This document shows positions 1 through 10,951 of a DNA stretch of 64,000 bases, piece after piece (the stretch's first letter is position 1; the number at the start of each line of letters is the position of its first letter). The position numbers and the translations under genes were made by a program. The DNA comes from Pseudomonas jessenii (GTDB lineage: Bacteria > Pseudomonadota > Gammaproteobacteria > Pseudomonadales > Pseudomonadaceae). The notes beneath the pieces are model-generated. The model did not search any database. It worked only from the letters and a program-made list of their open reading frames with translations, and was not told the origin of the DNA. The stretch spans positions 248,001 through 312,000 of the forward strand of contig NZ_NIWT01000002.1 in assembly GCF_002236115.1 (NCBI RefSeq). Direction: 5' to 3'.

Positions 1-1706
1 CAGCGCTGCAACTGGCACAGGGCGGTCACAAGACTGCCGTGATCACCAAGGTTTTCCCGACCCGTTCGCACACTGTATCCGCCCAGGGCGGCATCACCTG
101 CGCGATCGCGTCCGCTGACCCGAACGATGACTGGCGCTGGCACATGTACGATACCGTCAAGGGTTCCGACTACATCGGTGACCAGGACGCTATCGAATAC
201 ATGTGTCAGGAAGGCCCGGCTGCCGTTTACGAGCTGGACCACATGGGTATGCCATTCTCGCGTACCGAGCAAGGTCGTATCTACCAGCGTCCATTCGGCG
301 GTCAGTCCAAGGACTACGGTAAAGGCGGCCAGGCTGCGCGTACTTGCGCTGCGTCCGACCGTACCGGTCACGCTCTGCTGCACACCCTTTATCAGGGCAA
401 CCTGAAAGCCGGTACCGTGTTCCTGAACGAGTACTACGCTGTCGATCTGGTGAAGAACGGCGAAGGCGAGTTCGTCGGCGTGATCGCCATCTGCATCGAA
501 ACCGGCGAAACCACCTACATCCGCGCCAAGGCCACCGTACTGGCTACCGGCGGTGCAGGTCGTATCTACGCTTCGACCACCAACGCCCTGATCAACACCG
601 GTGACGGCGTTGGCATGGCGCTGCGTGCTGGCGTACCGGTACAAGACATCGAAATGTGGCAGTTCCACCCGACCGGTATCGCCGGCGCTGGTGTACTGGT
701 TACAGAAGGTTGCCGTGGTGAAGGTGGATACCTGATCAACAAGCACGGCGAGCGTTTCATGGAGCGTTATGCTCCGAACGCCAAAGACCTTGCCGGTCGT
801 GACGTTGTTGCCCGTTCGATGGTTAAAGAGATCATCGCCGGCAACGGTTGCGGTCCGAACGGCGACCACGTGATGCTCAAGCTCGACCACCTGGGCGAAG
901 AAGTGCTGCACAGCCGTCTGCCAGGCATCTGCGAACTGTCGAAGACTTTTGCGCACGTTGACCCGGTTGTTGCTCCGGTTCCGGTTGTTCCGACCTGCCA
1001 CTATATGATGGGTGGCGTTGCCACCAACATTCATGGCCAGGCAATCACCCAGAACGCCGAAGGCGTGGACGAGATCATTCCTGGTCTGTTCGCTGTAGGT
1101 GAAGTGGCTTGCGTATCGGTTCACGGTGCCAACCGTCTGGGCGGCAACTCGCTGCTCGACCTGGTGGTATTCGGCCGTGCTGCCGGCCTGCACCTGGAAA
1201 AGGCGCTGACCGACGGTATCGAATACGACGAAGCCACCGACGCCGACATCCAGGCTGCCCTGGCGCGCCTGTCCGCCCTGAACGAGCGTACCGAAGGCGA
1301 AGACGTGGCAACCCTGCGTCGCGAGCTGCAAAACTGCATGCAGAACTACTTCGGTGTATTCCGTACCGGCGAATACATGCAGAAGGGTATTGCCCAGCTG
1401 GCTGACCTGCGCAAGCGCATCGCCAACGTGAAGATCAACGATAAGTCGCAGGCGTTCAACACTGCACGTATCGAAGCTCTGGAACTGCAGAACCTGCTGG
1501 AAGTGGCCGAAGCCACCGCCATCGCTGCAGAAGTACGTAAAGAGTCCCGTGGTGCTCACGCCCGTGAAGACTTCGAAGATCGTGACGACGAAAACTGGCT
1601 GTGCCACACCCTTTACTTCCCGGGTGACAAGCGCGTGACCAAGCGTGCCGTGAACTTCTCGCCGAAGACTGTTCCGACTTTTGAACCTAAGATTCGGACT
1701 TATTAA
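1..1706 (+). CDS. sdhA: Succinate dehydrogenase flavoprotein subunit (5' partial)
   Basis: Catalytic subunit of complex II; it oxidises succinate to fumarate on the cytoplasmic face of the inner membrane and passes electrons through FAD to SdhB. The frame is open from base 3 with no start; about 23 residues are missing compared with the usual 590. The [10 protein letters not shown] stretch carries the histidine that binds FAD covalently in this family. The substrate site is seen in WQFHPTGI and CRGEGGY, and the C-terminal FAD fold in [12 protein letters not shown]. sdhB follows after 11 bases, so the two are co-transcribed; sdhC and sdhD should lie just upstream. Confidence 0.98.
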   Translation, partial: ALQLAQGGHKTAVITKVFPTRSHTVSAQGGITCAIASADPNDDWRWHMYDTVKGSDYIGDQDAIEYMCQEGPAAVYELDHMGMPFSRTEQGRIYQRPFGGQSKDYGKGGQAARTCAASDRTGHALLHTLYQGNLKAGTVFLNEYYAVDLVKNGEGEFVGVIAICIETGETTYIRAKATVLATGGAGRIYASTTNALINTGDGVGMALRAGVPVQDIEMWQFHPTGIAGAGVLVTEGCRGEGGYLINKHGERFMERYAPNAKDLAGRDVVARSMVKEIIAGNGCGPNGDHVMLKLDHLGEEVLHSRLPGICELSKTFAHVDPVVAPVPVVPTCHYMMGGVATNIHGQAITQNAEGVDEIIPGLFAVGEVACVSVHGANRLGGNSLLDLVVFGRAAGLHLEKALTDGIEYDEATDADIQAALARLSALNERTEGEDVATLRRELQNCMQNYFGVFRTGEYMQKGIAQLADLRKRIANVKINDKSQAFNTARIEALELQNLLEVAEATAIAAEVRKESRGAHAREDFEDRDDENWLCHTLYFPGDKRVTKRAVNFSPKTVPTFEPKIRTY

Positions 1707-1717
1707 GGGTGGCCGCC

Positions 1718-2422
1718 ATGTTGCAAGTCAGCGTTTATCGTTACAACCCTGATCAGGACGCCGCGCCGTTCATGCAGGAATTCCAGGTTGATACCGGTGG
1801 TAAAGACCTGATGGTGCTGGACGTGCTGGCCCTGATCAAAGAGCAGGACGAGGGTTTCTCCTATCGTCGCTCTTGCCGTGAAGGTGTTTGCGGTTCCGAC
1901 GGCATGAACATCAACGGCAAAAACGGCCTGGCGTGCGTCACGCCGCTGTCTGCTGTCGTAAAAGGTAACAAGTTGATCGTTCGTCCTCTGCCAGGTTTGC
2001 CGGTTATCCGTGACCTGGTCGTCGATATGAGCATCTTCTACAAGCAATACGAAAAGGTTAAGCCATACCTGCAGAACGACACGCCGGCTCCGGCCATCGA
2101 GCGCCTGCAGTCCCCTGAAGAACGTGAAAAGCTGGACGGTCTGTACGAGTGCATCCTGTGCGCTTGCTGCTCGACTTCCTGCCCGTCCTTCTGGTGGAAC
2201 CCGGACAAGTTCCTGGGTCCAGCTGCCCTGCTGCAAGCGTACCGCTTCCTGGCAGACAGCCGTGACACCAAGACGTCCGAGCGCCTGGCTTCGCTGGATG
2301 ACCCGTTCAGCGTATTCCGCTGCCGCGGGATCATGAACTGCGTCAACGTATGTCCGAAAGGCCTGAACCCGACTAAGGCCATCGGTCACATCCGTAACAT
2401 GTTGCTCTCAAGCGGCGTGTGA
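1718..2422 (+). CDS. sdhB: Succinate dehydrogenase iron-sulfur subunit
   Basis: Electron-transfer subunit linking SdhA flavin to ubiquinone. All three clusters are visible: the 2Fe-2S ligands in SCREGVCGSDG plus a later GLAC cysteine, the 4Fe-4S ligands in CILCACCSTSCP, and the 3Fe-4S/4Fe-4S ligands in CRGIMNCVNVCPKG. I chose the ATG at 1718 because it has an AGGG ribosome site 8 bases upstream and gives the usual 234 residues; a GTG at 1709 would add three residues and sits on that site. A rho-independent terminator follows, so sdh and suc look like separate transcription units. Confidence 0.98.
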   Translation: MLQVSVYRYNPDQDAAPFMQEFQVDTGGKDLMVLDVLALIKEQDEGFSYRRSCREGVCGSDGMNINGKNGLACVTPLSAVVKGNKLIVRPLPGLPVIRDLVVDMSIFYKQYEKVKPYLQNDTPAPAIERLQSPEEREKLDGLYECILCACCSTSCPSFWWNPDKFLGPAALLQAYRFLADSRDTKTSERLASLDDPFSVFRCRGIMNCVNVCPKGLNPTKAIGHIRNMLLSSGV

Positions 2423-2454
2423 TTCAGCTGCTGTACCCGCTGTACCCGTAGATG

Positions 2455-2488
2455 CTACGGCGCAGGCTTCAACCGGCGCCGTAGTTTT
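2455..2488 (+). terminator. Rho-independent terminator after sdhB
   Basis: A 9-bp perfect stem (CTACGGCGC at 2455-2463 with GCGCCGTAG at 2476-2484) is followed directly by TTTT. It lies 33 bases after the sdhB stop and ahead of the structured sucA leader. Confidence 0.85.
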
Positions 2489-2529
2489 AACCTGAGCAGC
2501 AGCTTAAAAGGCTGCGGCTCTTATTTTGA

Positions 2530-2675
2530 AGAAATGAGACAAGCAGGGGCATCCGGGCTGGTACCCGGACTATCAGTGTGATCCTAGTGGCTTGTTTTGG
2601 TCGCTGCATTCGGACTTCTGCAAGTTTGCTCGGTGTCGACATCGATGGTGTTCCCCTAACCGAGGGTGACCAAGC
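2530..2675 (+). ncRNA. Structured 5' leader of sucA (candidate sucA-II-type RNA)
   Basis: Between the sdhB terminator and sucA, ACAAGC (2539-2544) can pair with GCTTGT (2590-2595), enclosing a hairpin TCCGGG/CCCGGA (2552-2557 with 2564-2569). A second helix, CTCGGT (2629-2634) with ACCGAG (2659-2664), overlaps the GAGGG ribosome site at 2662-2666. Conserved RNA motifs called sucA-II have been described before sucA in Pseudomonas; I assign this from position and fold only. A role in blocking or exposing the ribosome site is inference. Confidence 0.5.
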
Positions 2676-5507
2676 ATGCAAGAAAGCGTGATGCAGCGCA
2701 TGTGGAACAGCGCCTACCTATCCGGTAGTAACGCTGCCTATGTGGAAGAGCTTTACGAGCTCTACCTGCACGACCCTAACGCTGTGCCAGAAGAGTGGCG
2801 CACCTACTTCCAGAAGTTGCCTGCTGACGGCAACTCTGCCACCGATGTTTCGCACTCCACAATTCGCGATCATTTCGTCTTGCTGGCAAAGAACCAGCGC
2901 CGCGCCCAACCGGTTTCCGCCGGCAGCGTGAGCAGTGAGCACGAGAAGAAGCAAGTTGAAGTGCTGCGATTGATCCAGGCCTACCGTATGCGTGGCCACC
3001 AGGCAGCCCAGCTTGACCCGCTGGGGCTGTGGCAGCGTCCTGCACCTGCAGACCTGTCGATCAATCATTACGGCTTGACCAATGCCGATCTTGATACGAC
3101 CTTCCGTGCCGGCGACCTGTTCATCGGCAAAGAGGAAGCGAGCCTACGCGAAATTCACGAAGCGTTGCAGCAGACATATTGCCGCACCATCGGCGCTGAA
3201 TTCACGCACATCACCGATTCCGAGCAGCGCCAGTGGTTCCAGCAGCGTCTGGAAAGCGTGCGCGGTCGTCCGACGTACTCCGCCGACATCAAGAGCCACC
3301 TGCTCGAGCGCGTGACCGCCGGCGAAGGCCTGGAAAAATACCTGGGCACCAAATACCCGGGTACCAAGCGTTTCGGTCTGGAAGGCGGCGAAAGCCTGAT
3401 TCCGATGCTCGACGAGCTGATCCAGCGTTCCGGTTCCTACGGCACCAAGGAAATCGTCATCGGCATGGCCCACCGTGGCCGTCTGAACGTGCTGGTCAAC
3501 ACCTTCGGCAAGAACCCGCGCGAGCTGTTCGACGAGTTCGAAGGCAAGAAGAAGGTCGAGCTGGGTTCCGGTGACGTGAAATACCACCAGGGCTTCTCGT
3601 CCAACGTGATGACCACCGGCGGTGAAGTTCACCTGGCCATGGCGTTCAACCCGTCCCACCTGGAAATCGTTTCCCCGGTGGTCGAGGGTTCGGTTCGCGC
3701 CCGTCAGGATCGTCGCAACGACCCGACCGGTGAGAAGGTTCTGCCGATCTCCATCCACGGTGACGCTGCATTCGCAGGTCAAGGCGTGGTCATGGAAACC
3801 TTCCAGATGTCGCAGACCCGCGGTTTCAAGACCGGCGGTACCGTGCACATCGTGATCAACAACCAGGTCGGTTTCACCATCAGCAACCCGCTGGACTCGC
3901 GTTCCACCGAGTACGCGACCGACGTTGCGAAAATGATCCAGGCGCCGATCCTCCATGTGAATGGTGATGATCCGGAAGCCGTATTGTTCGTGACCCAGCT
4001 GGCCATCGACTACCGCATGCAGTTCAAGCGTGACGTGGTGATCGACCTGGTCTGCTACCGTCGTCGCGGCCACAACGAGGCCGACGAGCCAAGCGGCACC
4101 CAGCCTCTGATGTATCAGCAGATCACCAAGCAGCGCACCACCCGTGAGCTGTATGCCGATCGTCTGACTCAGGCCGGTGTGCTGGATGCTGAGCGTGTCA
4201 AGGCGAAAGTCGACGAGTACCGCAACGCGCTGGACAACGGTCTGCACGTGGTCAAAAGCCTGGTCAAAGAGCCGAACAAAGAGTTGTTCGTGGACTGGCG
4301 TCCGTATCTGGGCCACGCCTGGACCGCGCGTCACGACACTCGCTTCGACCTCAAGACCTTGCAGGAACTGTCCGCCAAGCTGCTGGAAATCCCGGAAGGC
4401 TTCGTGGTTCAGCGCCAGGTTGCCAAGATCTACGAAGACCGCCAGAAGATGCAAGCCGGCGGCCTGCCGATCAACTGGGGTTACGCCGAAACCATGGCGT
4501 ACGCGACCCTGGCGTTCGAAGGTCACCCGATTCGCATGACTGGCCAGGACATCGGCCGCGGCACGTTCTCGCACCGCCATGCTGTCCTGCACAACCAGAA
4601 GGACGCGGGCACCTACATCCCGCTGCAGAACCTGTACGACGGTCAGCCACGCTTCGACCTGTACGACTCGTTCCTGTCCGAAGAAGCGGTATTGGCGTTC
4701 GAGTACGGTTACTCGACCACCACGCCGAATGCCCTGGTTATCTGGGAAGCCCAGTTCGGCGACTTCGCCAACGGCGCCCAGGTAGTTATCGACCAGTTCA
4801 TCACCAGTGGCGAGCACAAGTGGGGCCGCCTGTGCGGTCTGACCATGCTGCTGCCGCACGGTTATGAAGGTCAGGGTCCGGAGCACTCCTCGGCTCGTCT
4901 GGAGCGTTACCTGCAGTTGTGCGCCGAGCACAACATTCAGGTGTGCATGCCGACGACGCCGGCTCAGATCTACCACTTGCTGCGCCGTCAGGTGATCCGC
5001 CCGCTGCGCAAGCCACTGGTAGTCCTGACTCCGAAGTCGCTGTTGCGCCACAAGCTGGCCATCTCGACGCTGGAAGATCTGGCCGAAGGTTCGTTCCAGA
5101 CCGTTATCCCGGAAATCGATGCCCAAGACCCGAAAAAGGTCGAGCGCGTTGTTCTGTGTAGCGGCAAGGTCTACTACGACCTGCTGGAAAAACGCCGTGC
5201 CGAAGGTCGTGACGACATCGCTGTCGTGCGTATCGAGCAGCTGTACCCATTCCCTGAGGACGACTTGAAAGAAGTCCTGGCTCCTTATACCAACGTCAAG
5301 CATGCCGTCTGGTGTCAGGAAGAGCCGATGAACCAGGGTGCGTGGTACTGCAGCCAACACCACATGCGTCGCAGCATCAGCAACCTCAACAAGTCTCTCG
5401 TACTCGAGTACGCGGGCCGTGAGGCTTCTGCTGCACCTGCATGCGGTTACGCATCGATGCACGCCGAACAGCAGGAACAACTGCTGCAAGACGCCTTTAC
5501 TGTTTAA
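2676..5507 (+). CDS. sucA: 2-oxoglutarate dehydrogenase E1 component
   Basis: Thiamine-diphosphate-dependent E1 of the 2-oxoglutarate dehydrogenase complex; it decarboxylates 2-oxoglutarate and transfers succinyl to the lipoyl arm of SucB. At 943 residues it has the family length. The N-terminal E2-binding region (YVEELYELYLHDPNAVPEEW) comes first. The ThDP/Mg site is seen in HGDAAFAGQGVV followed by VINNQVGFT, and the HRGRLNVL motif is present. The ATG has GAGGG 9 bases upstream within a foldable leader. sucB follows after 42 bases. Confidence 0.98.
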   Translation: MQESVMQRMWNSAYLSGSNAAYVEELYELYLHDPNAVPEEWRTYFQKLPADGNSATDVSHSTIRDHFVLLAKNQRRAQPVSAGSVSSEHEKKQVEVLRLIQAYRMRGHQAAQLDPLGLWQRPAPADLSINHYGLTNADLDTTFRAGDLFIGKEEASLREIHEALQQTYCRTIGAEFTHITDSEQRQWFQQRLESVRGRPTYSADIKSHLLERVTAGEGLEKYLGTKYPGTKRFGLEGGESLIPMLDELIQRSGSYGTKEIVIGMAHRGRLNVLVNTFGKNPRELFDEFEGKKKVELGSGDVKYHQGFSSNVMTTGGEVHLAMAFNPSHLEIVSPVVEGSVRARQDRRNDPTGEKVLPISIHGDAAFAGQGVVMETFQMSQTRGFKTGGTVHIVINNQVGFTISNPLDSRSTEYATDVAKMIQAPILHVNGDDPEAVLFVTQLAIDYRMQFKRDVVIDLVCYRRRGHNEADEPSGTQPLMYQQITKQRTTRELYADRLTQAGVLDAERVKAKVDEYRNALDNGLHVVKSLVKEPNKELFVDWRPYLGHAWTARHDTRFDLKTLQELSAKLLEIPEGFVVQRQVAKIYEDRQKMQAGGLPINWGYAETMAYATLAFEGHPIRMTGQDIGRGTFSHRHAVLHNQKDAGTYIPLQNLYDGQPRFDLYDSFLSEEAVLAFEYGYSTTTPNALVIWEAQFGDFANGAQVVIDQFITSGEHKWGRLCGLTMLLPHGYEGQGPEHSSARLERYLQLCAEHNIQVCMPTTPAQIYHLLRRQVIRPLRKPLVVLTPKSLLRHKLAISTLEDLAEGSFQTVIPEIDAQDPKKVERVVLCSGKVYYDLLEKRRAEGRDDIAVVRIEQLYPFPEDDLKEVLAPYTNVKHAVWCQEEPMNQGAWYCSQHHMRRSISNLNKSLVLEYAGREASAAPACGYASMHAEQQEQLLQDAFTV

Positions 5508-5549
5508 CGCCTTCGCGCACCTGAAACCGAATTTAAGGAACCACAGACA

Positions 5550-6770
5550 ATGGCTATCGAGATCAAAGCCCCCACTTTCCCGGAATCGGTTGCCGATGGC
5601 ACCGTTGCCACCTGGCACAAACAACCGGGCGACGCGGTCAAGCGCGACGAACTGATCGTCGACATCGAAACCGACAAAGTCGTGCTGGAAGTGCTGGCTA
5701 CCGCTGACGGCGTGCTGGGCGCTATCGTCAAGAACGAAGGCGAAACCGTTCTGTCCGACGAAGTTCTGGGCTCCATCGTTGAAGGCGGCGCTGCTGCTGC
5801 CGCTCCGGCTGCCGCTGCTGCTCCGGCCGCTGCTGCCGCTGCTCCAGCTGCCGGCGCTGACGAAGACGCTATCGCGGCTCCAGCTGCTCGCAAGCTGGCC
5901 GAAGAAAACGGCATCAACCTGGCTTCCGTCAAAGGCACCGGCAAAGATGGTCGTGTAACCAAGGAAGACGTGGTTGCCGCTGTCGAAGCCAAGAAAGCCG
6001 CTCCGGCTGCCGCGCCTGCCAAGGCTGCTGCACCTGCCGCCGCCGCTCCGGTATTCGCTGCTGGCGATCGCATCGAGAAGCGCGTACCGATGACCCGCGT
6101 ACGTGCCACCGTGGCCAAGCGTCTGGTTGAAGCTCAATCGAACATGGCGATGCTGACCACCTTCAACGAAGTCGACATGACCGAAGTCATGGCGCTGCGT
6201 TCGAAGTACAAGGACCTGTTCGAGAAGTCCCACAACGGCGTGCGCCTGGGCTTCATGTCGTTCTTCGTGAAAGCAGCCACCGAAGCGCTGAAACGCTTCC
6301 CGGCTGTCAACGCGTCGATCGACGGCGGCGACATCGTTTACCACGGCTACGCTGACGTCGGCGTTGCAGTTTCCAGCGATCGCGGCCTGGTTGTACCGGT
6401 TCTGCGTAACGCCGAACTGATGAGCCTGGCTGAAATCGAAGGCGGCATCGCCACCTTCGGCAAGAAAGCCCGCGACGGCAAACTGTCGATGGACGAAATG
6501 ACCGGTGGTACTTTCACCATCACCAACGGTGGTACTTTCGGTTCGATGATGTCGACCCCGATCGTCAACCCGCCACAAGCAGCCATCCTGGGCATGCACA
6601 ACATCATCCAGCGTCCGATGGCCATCAACGGCCAGGTCGTTATCCGTCCGATGATGTACCTGGCACTGTCCTACGATCACCGTCTGATCGATGGCAAAGA
6701 AGCTGTGACCTTCCTGGTGACCATCAAGAACCTGCTGGAAGATCCGGCTCGTCTGTTGCTGGATATCTGA
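5550..6770 (+). CDS. sucB: Dihydrolipoyllysine succinyltransferase, E2 of 2-oxoglutarate dehydrogenase
   Basis: Core acyltransferase that passes succinyl from lipoamide to CoA. Domains in order: a single lipoyl domain (1-78) with the lipoylated lysine at 43 in ETDKVVLEV; an Ala/Pro-rich flexible linker (about 82-106); a peripheral subunit-binding domain (about 110-145, [20 protein letters not shown]); a second Ala-rich linker; and the catalytic domain with the SYDHRLIDG motif (His377, Asp381). The total of 406 residues is normal. The ATG follows AAGGAA. The gene lies in the sucAB-lpd operon, with a hairpin-containing gap before lpd. Confidence 0.98.
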   Translation: MAIEIKAPTFPESVADGTVATWHKQPGDAVKRDELIVDIETDKVVLEVLATADGVLGAIVKNEGETVLSDEVLGSIVEGGAAAAAPAAAAAPAAAAAAPAAGADEDAIAAPAARKLAEENGINLASVKGTGKDGRVTKEDVVAAVEAKKAAPAAAPAKAAAPAAAAPVFAAGDRIEKRVPMTRVRATVAKRLVEAQSNMAMLTTFNEVDMTEVMALRSKYKDLFEKSHNGVRLGFMSFFVKAATEALKRFPAVNASIDGGDIVYHGYADVGVAVSSDRGLVVPVLRNAELMSLAEIEGGIATFGKKARDGKLSMDEMTGGTFTITNGGTFGSMMSTPIVNPPQAAILGMHNIIQRPMAINGQVVIRPMMYLALSYDHRLIDGKEAVTFLVTIKNLLEDPARLLLDI

Positions 6771-6788
6771 TAGAAGCAGCCATGAACT

Positions 6789-6827
6789 GCAAGCCCGGGC
6801 TGTCGGAAAACCCGCAGCCTGGCTTGC
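6789..6827 (+). other. Strong intercistronic hairpin between sucB and lpd
   Basis: GCAAGCC (6789-6795) pairs with GGCTTGC (6821-6827). After one bulged C, GGGCTG (6797-6802) pairs with CAGCCT (6815-6820, one G-U), and the inner CGG/CCG closes an A-rich loop. No T-run follows, so it is not a typical terminator. Position suggests an RNA stability or processing element that sets lpd level relative to sucAB; this is inference. Confidence 0.6.
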
Positions 6828-6868
6828 CGCTCGCGGCTTGAAGCTTTTCGCTAAAGAGGATTTTTTGA

Positions 6869-8305
<1,437 letters not shown>

Positions 8306-8348
8306 GACAATAAGAAACCACGGCGGAATGGCCCGTCGTGAGCCTTGC

Positions 8349-8467
8349 ATGCAAGACTCACCGCGGAATATCCGCTGGACGCAGTCTTGCATAGCTGCAC
8401 CGGGTATCCGGAAAGGCTATGCAAGCAGCAGTCACAGGTGGTGCGGCACTTGAATGAGTGCAGCACC
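8349..8467 (+). ncRNA. Structured sucC leader with competing hairpins (candidate sucC RNA motif)
   Basis: Hairpin A pairs ATGCAAGACT (8349-8358) with AGTCTTGCAT (8383-8392), with an inner GCGGA/TCCGC. Hairpin B pairs TTGCATAGC (8388-8396) with GCTATGCAA (8416-8424), with an inner CCGG/CCGG. A and B share bases 8388-8392, so both cannot form fully. Hairpin C pairs GGTGC/GCACC and GCACT/AGTGC (8440-8467), 34 bases before the sucC start. A sucC RNA motif is known before this gene in Pseudomonas; I match it by location and fold, and its ligand is not known to me. Confidence 0.6.
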
Positions 8468-8501
8468 GAATGCGCAGTACCTAACGAAGACGGTAATAAG
8501 C

Positions 8502-9668
8502 ATGAATCTTCACGAGTATCAGGGTAAGCAGCTGTTCGCTGAGTACGGCCTGCCAGTTTCCACCGGTTACGCGGTAGACACCCCGGAAGCAGCAGCAGAA
8601 GCTTGCGACAAAATCGGCGGCAGCGAGTGGGTTGTCAAAGCCCAGGTCCACGCCGGTGGTCGCGGTAAAGCGGGCGGCGTAAAGCTGGTTCGCAGCAAAG
8701 AAGACGCCAAAGCCTTCGCACAGCAGTGGCTGGGCAAGCGTCTGGTGACTTACCAGACTGACGCCAATGGTCAGCCAGTCACCAAGATCCTGGTTGAATC
8801 GTGCACTGATATCGCTAAAGAGCTGTACCTGGGCGCTGTCGTTGACCGTTCGAGCCGTCGTATCGTGTTCATGGCTTCCACCGAAGGTGGCGTGGACATC
8901 GAGAAAATCGCTCACGACACTCCAGAAAAAATTCTGAAAGCCACTATCGATCCACTGGTTGGTGCTCAGCCATTCCAGGGTCGCGAGCTGGCATTCCAGT
9001 TGGGTCTGGAAGGCAAGCAAGTTGCCCAGTTCGCCAAGATCTTCGTAGGTCTGGCCAAGCTGTTCAAGGATCACGACCTGGCCCTGCTGGAAGTGAACCC
9101 TCTGGTGATCAAGGCTGACGGCGATCTGCACTGCCTGGACGCCAAGATCAACATCGACGCCAACGCCATGTACCGTCAGCCTAAGCTGAAGACTTTCCAC
9201 GATCCGTCGCAAGACGATCCGCGCGAAGCGCACGCTGCCAAGTTCGAACTGAACTACGTAGCGCTGGAAGGCAACATCGGTTGCATGGTCAACGGTGCTG
9301 GCCTGGCCATGGGTACCATGGACATCGTCAACCTGCATGGCGGCAAACCAGCCAACTTCCTCGACGTGGGCGGTGGTGCTACCAAGGAACGCGTTACCGA
9401 AGCGTTCAAGATCATCCTGTCCGACACCAACGTCGCTGCAGTACTGGTCAACATCTTCGGCGGCATCGTTCGCTGCGACATGATTGCCGAAGGCATCATC
9501 GGTGCAGTGAAAGAAGTCGGCGTGAAAATCCCGGTTGTTGTTCGCCTTGAAGGCAACAACGCTGAGCTGGGCGCTAAAGTACTGGCAGAAAGCGGTTTGA
9601 ACATCATCGCTGCTACCAGCCTGACCGACGCTGCTCAACAAGTTGTCAAAGCTGCGGAGGGCAAATAA
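8502..9668 (+). CDS. sucC: Succinyl-CoA synthetase beta subunit
   Basis: Beta subunit of ADP-forming succinyl-CoA synthetase; with SucD it makes succinate, ATP and CoA. The start [12 protein letters not shown] at 8502 gives 388 residues, the family length; an in-frame ATG at 8454 lies inside the structured leader and lacks family support. An N-terminal ATP-grasp domain ([17 protein letters not shown]) is followed by a C-terminal CoA-ligase domain with [10 protein letters not shown]. The stop and the sucD start share a base (TAATG), indicating translational coupling for a fixed subunit ratio. Confidence 0.98.
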   Translation: MNLHEYQGKQLFAEYGLPVSTGYAVDTPEAAAEACDKIGGSEWVVKAQVHAGGRGKAGGVKLVRSKEDAKAFAQQWLGKRLVTYQTDANGQPVTKILVESCTDIAKELYLGAVVDRSSRRIVFMASTEGGVDIEKIAHDTPEKILKATIDPLVGAQPFQGRELAFQLGLEGKQVAQFAKIFVGLAKLFKDHDLALLEVNPLVIKADGDLHCLDAKINIDANAMYRQPKLKTFHDPSQDDPREAHAAKFELNYVALEGNIGCMVNGAGLAMGTMDIVNLHGGKPANFLDVGGGATKERVTEAFKIILSDTNVAAVLVNIFGGIVRCDMIAEGIIGAVKEVGVKIPVVVRLEGNNAELGAKVLAESGLNIIAATSLTDAAQQVVKAAEGK

Positions 9669-10549
9669 TGAGCGTCCTGATCAATAAAGACACCAAAGTT
9701 ATCTGCCAGGGTATTACCGGTTCGCAAGGTAGTTTCCACACCCAGCAAGCCATCGAGTACGGCACCAAGATGGTTGGTGGTGTAACTCCAGGCAAAGGCG
9801 GCACCGAGCACCTGGGCCTGCCAGTGTTCAACACCGTTAAAGACGCTGTAGCTGCCACTGGCGCCACCGCCAGCGTGATCTACGTTCCGGCTCCATTCTG
9901 CAAAGATTCGATCCTGGAAGCTGCTTTCGGCGGCATCAAGCTGATCGTGTGCATCACCGAAGGCATTCCTACCCTGGACATGCTGGACGCTAAAGTTAAG
10001 TGCGACGAGCTGGGCGTAGTCCTGATCGGCCCTAACTGCCCAGGCGTGATCACCCCAGGCGAATGCAAGATCGGCATCATGCCAGGTCACATTCACTTGC
10101 CAGGCAAGGTCGGTATCGTTTCCCGTTCCGGCACCCTGACCTACGAAGCTGTGAAGCAGACTACTGACGCCGGTTTCGGTCAGTCGACTTGCGTCGGCAT
10201 CGGTGGTGACCCGATCCCGGGTTCGAACTTCATCGACATCCTGAAGCTGTTCCAGGAAGACCCGAAGACCGAAGCGATCGTGATGATCGGTGAGATCGGC
10301 GGTTCGGCTGAAGAAGAAGCGGCTGCCTACATCAAGGCACACGTGACCAAGCCGGTTGTATCCTACATCGCTGGTGTGACTGCTCCTCCGGGCAAGCGCA
10401 TGGGCCATGCTGGCGCAATCATCTCTGGCGGCAAAGGCACTGCAGACGAGAAATTCGCTGCTCTGCAAGACGCAGGCGTTAAAACCGTGCGTTCGCTGGC
10501 AGACATCGGCAAGGCCCTGGCCGAGCTGACTGGTTGGGCTGTCAAGTAA
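9668..10549 (+). CDS. sucD: Succinyl-CoA synthetase alpha subunit
   Basis: Alpha subunit carrying the CoA site and the phosphohistidine. The N-terminal Rossmann-like domain shows [36 protein letters not shown] lies mid-protein, and the phosphorylated histidine is about residue 247 in [11 protein letters not shown]. Length is 293. It overlaps sucC by one base, and a tetraloop terminator 30 bases after the stop closes the operon. Confidence 0.98.
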   Translation: MSVLINKDTKVICQGITGSQGSFHTQQAIEYGTKMVGGVTPGKGGTEHLGLPVFNTVKDAVAATGATASVIYVPAPFCKDSILEAAFGGIKLIVCITEGIPTLDMLDAKVKCDELGVVLIGPNCPGVITPGECKIGIMPGHIHLPGKVGIVSRSGTLTYEAVKQTTDAGFGQSTCVGIGGDPIPGSNFIDILKLFQEDPKTEAIVMIGEIGGSAEEEAAAYIKAHVTKPVVSYIAGVTAPPGKRMGHAGAIISGGKGTADEKFAALQDAGVKTVRSLADIGKALAELTGWAVK

Positions 10550-10579
10550 GCCTCGCGCTTAGCTGACGCTTCACCAAAC

Positions 10580-10604
10580 AAAGGCCACCTTCGGGTGGCC
10601 TTTG
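10580..10604 (+). terminator. Rho-independent terminator after sucD
   Basis: AAAGGCCACC (10580-10589) and GGTGGCCTTT (10594-10603) form a 10-bp stem closed by a TTCG tetraloop, followed by a short T-rich tract. It ends the suc operon. Confidence 0.9.
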
Positions 10605-10630
10605 TCGTTTCCGGGGTTTGCGTTGACAGT

Positions 10631-10711
10631 GCGGACGCCATCGCGAGCAAGCTCGCTCCCACATTGGAACGCGGTCAACTGTGGGAGCGAGCTTGCTCGC
10701 GATGGCGGACT
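10631..10711. repeat. REPIN (inverted REP pair)
   Basis: Two REP sequences face each other: CCATCGCGAGCAAGCTCGC near 10639 and GGGAGCGAGCTTGCTCGC near 10683, separated by about 20 bases. It sits just after the suc terminator, the usual extragenic position. Confidence 0.9.
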
Positions 10712-10951
10712 GACAGGCGACATCTATCAACATGCAGAAACGCGACACAAAGATGTCGTATATCGGATAGTTCGCCCTCTAACAGTGCGTTTATCGGTCA
10801 AATTCGTTAGTCTATGCGCCATTTTTGCGTCTGCGGCCCACAAGGCGCGCAACGCGCTAAAAGGGTCGGTCTTATACGGACTGACAGCATTTCCCTCACC
10901 CATAGGGAAATCCCTCTCTAAATTCCGATTCAGTAGTGTGGTATTTCCTTA
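10712..10951 (+). promoter_or_regulatory. brnQ leader region with hairpins
   Basis: This gap before brnQ has no credible gene. It is AT-richer than its surroundings. It holds an 8-bp hairpin ATTTCCCT/AGGGAAAT (10889-10896 with 10904-10911) and an RNA-level hairpin just before it (about 10867-10887, with G-U pairs). The brnQ promoter should lie here, but I cannot place -35/-10 boxes with confidence. Confidence 0.35.

Noticed and set aside
3144..6680. A 1178-codon open frame on the minus strand opposite sucA-sucB
   Set aside because: It is the antisense shadow produced by the strong third-position GC bias of sucA and sucB; it has no ribosome site, no domains and a His/Gln/Val-rich composition typical of such shadows.
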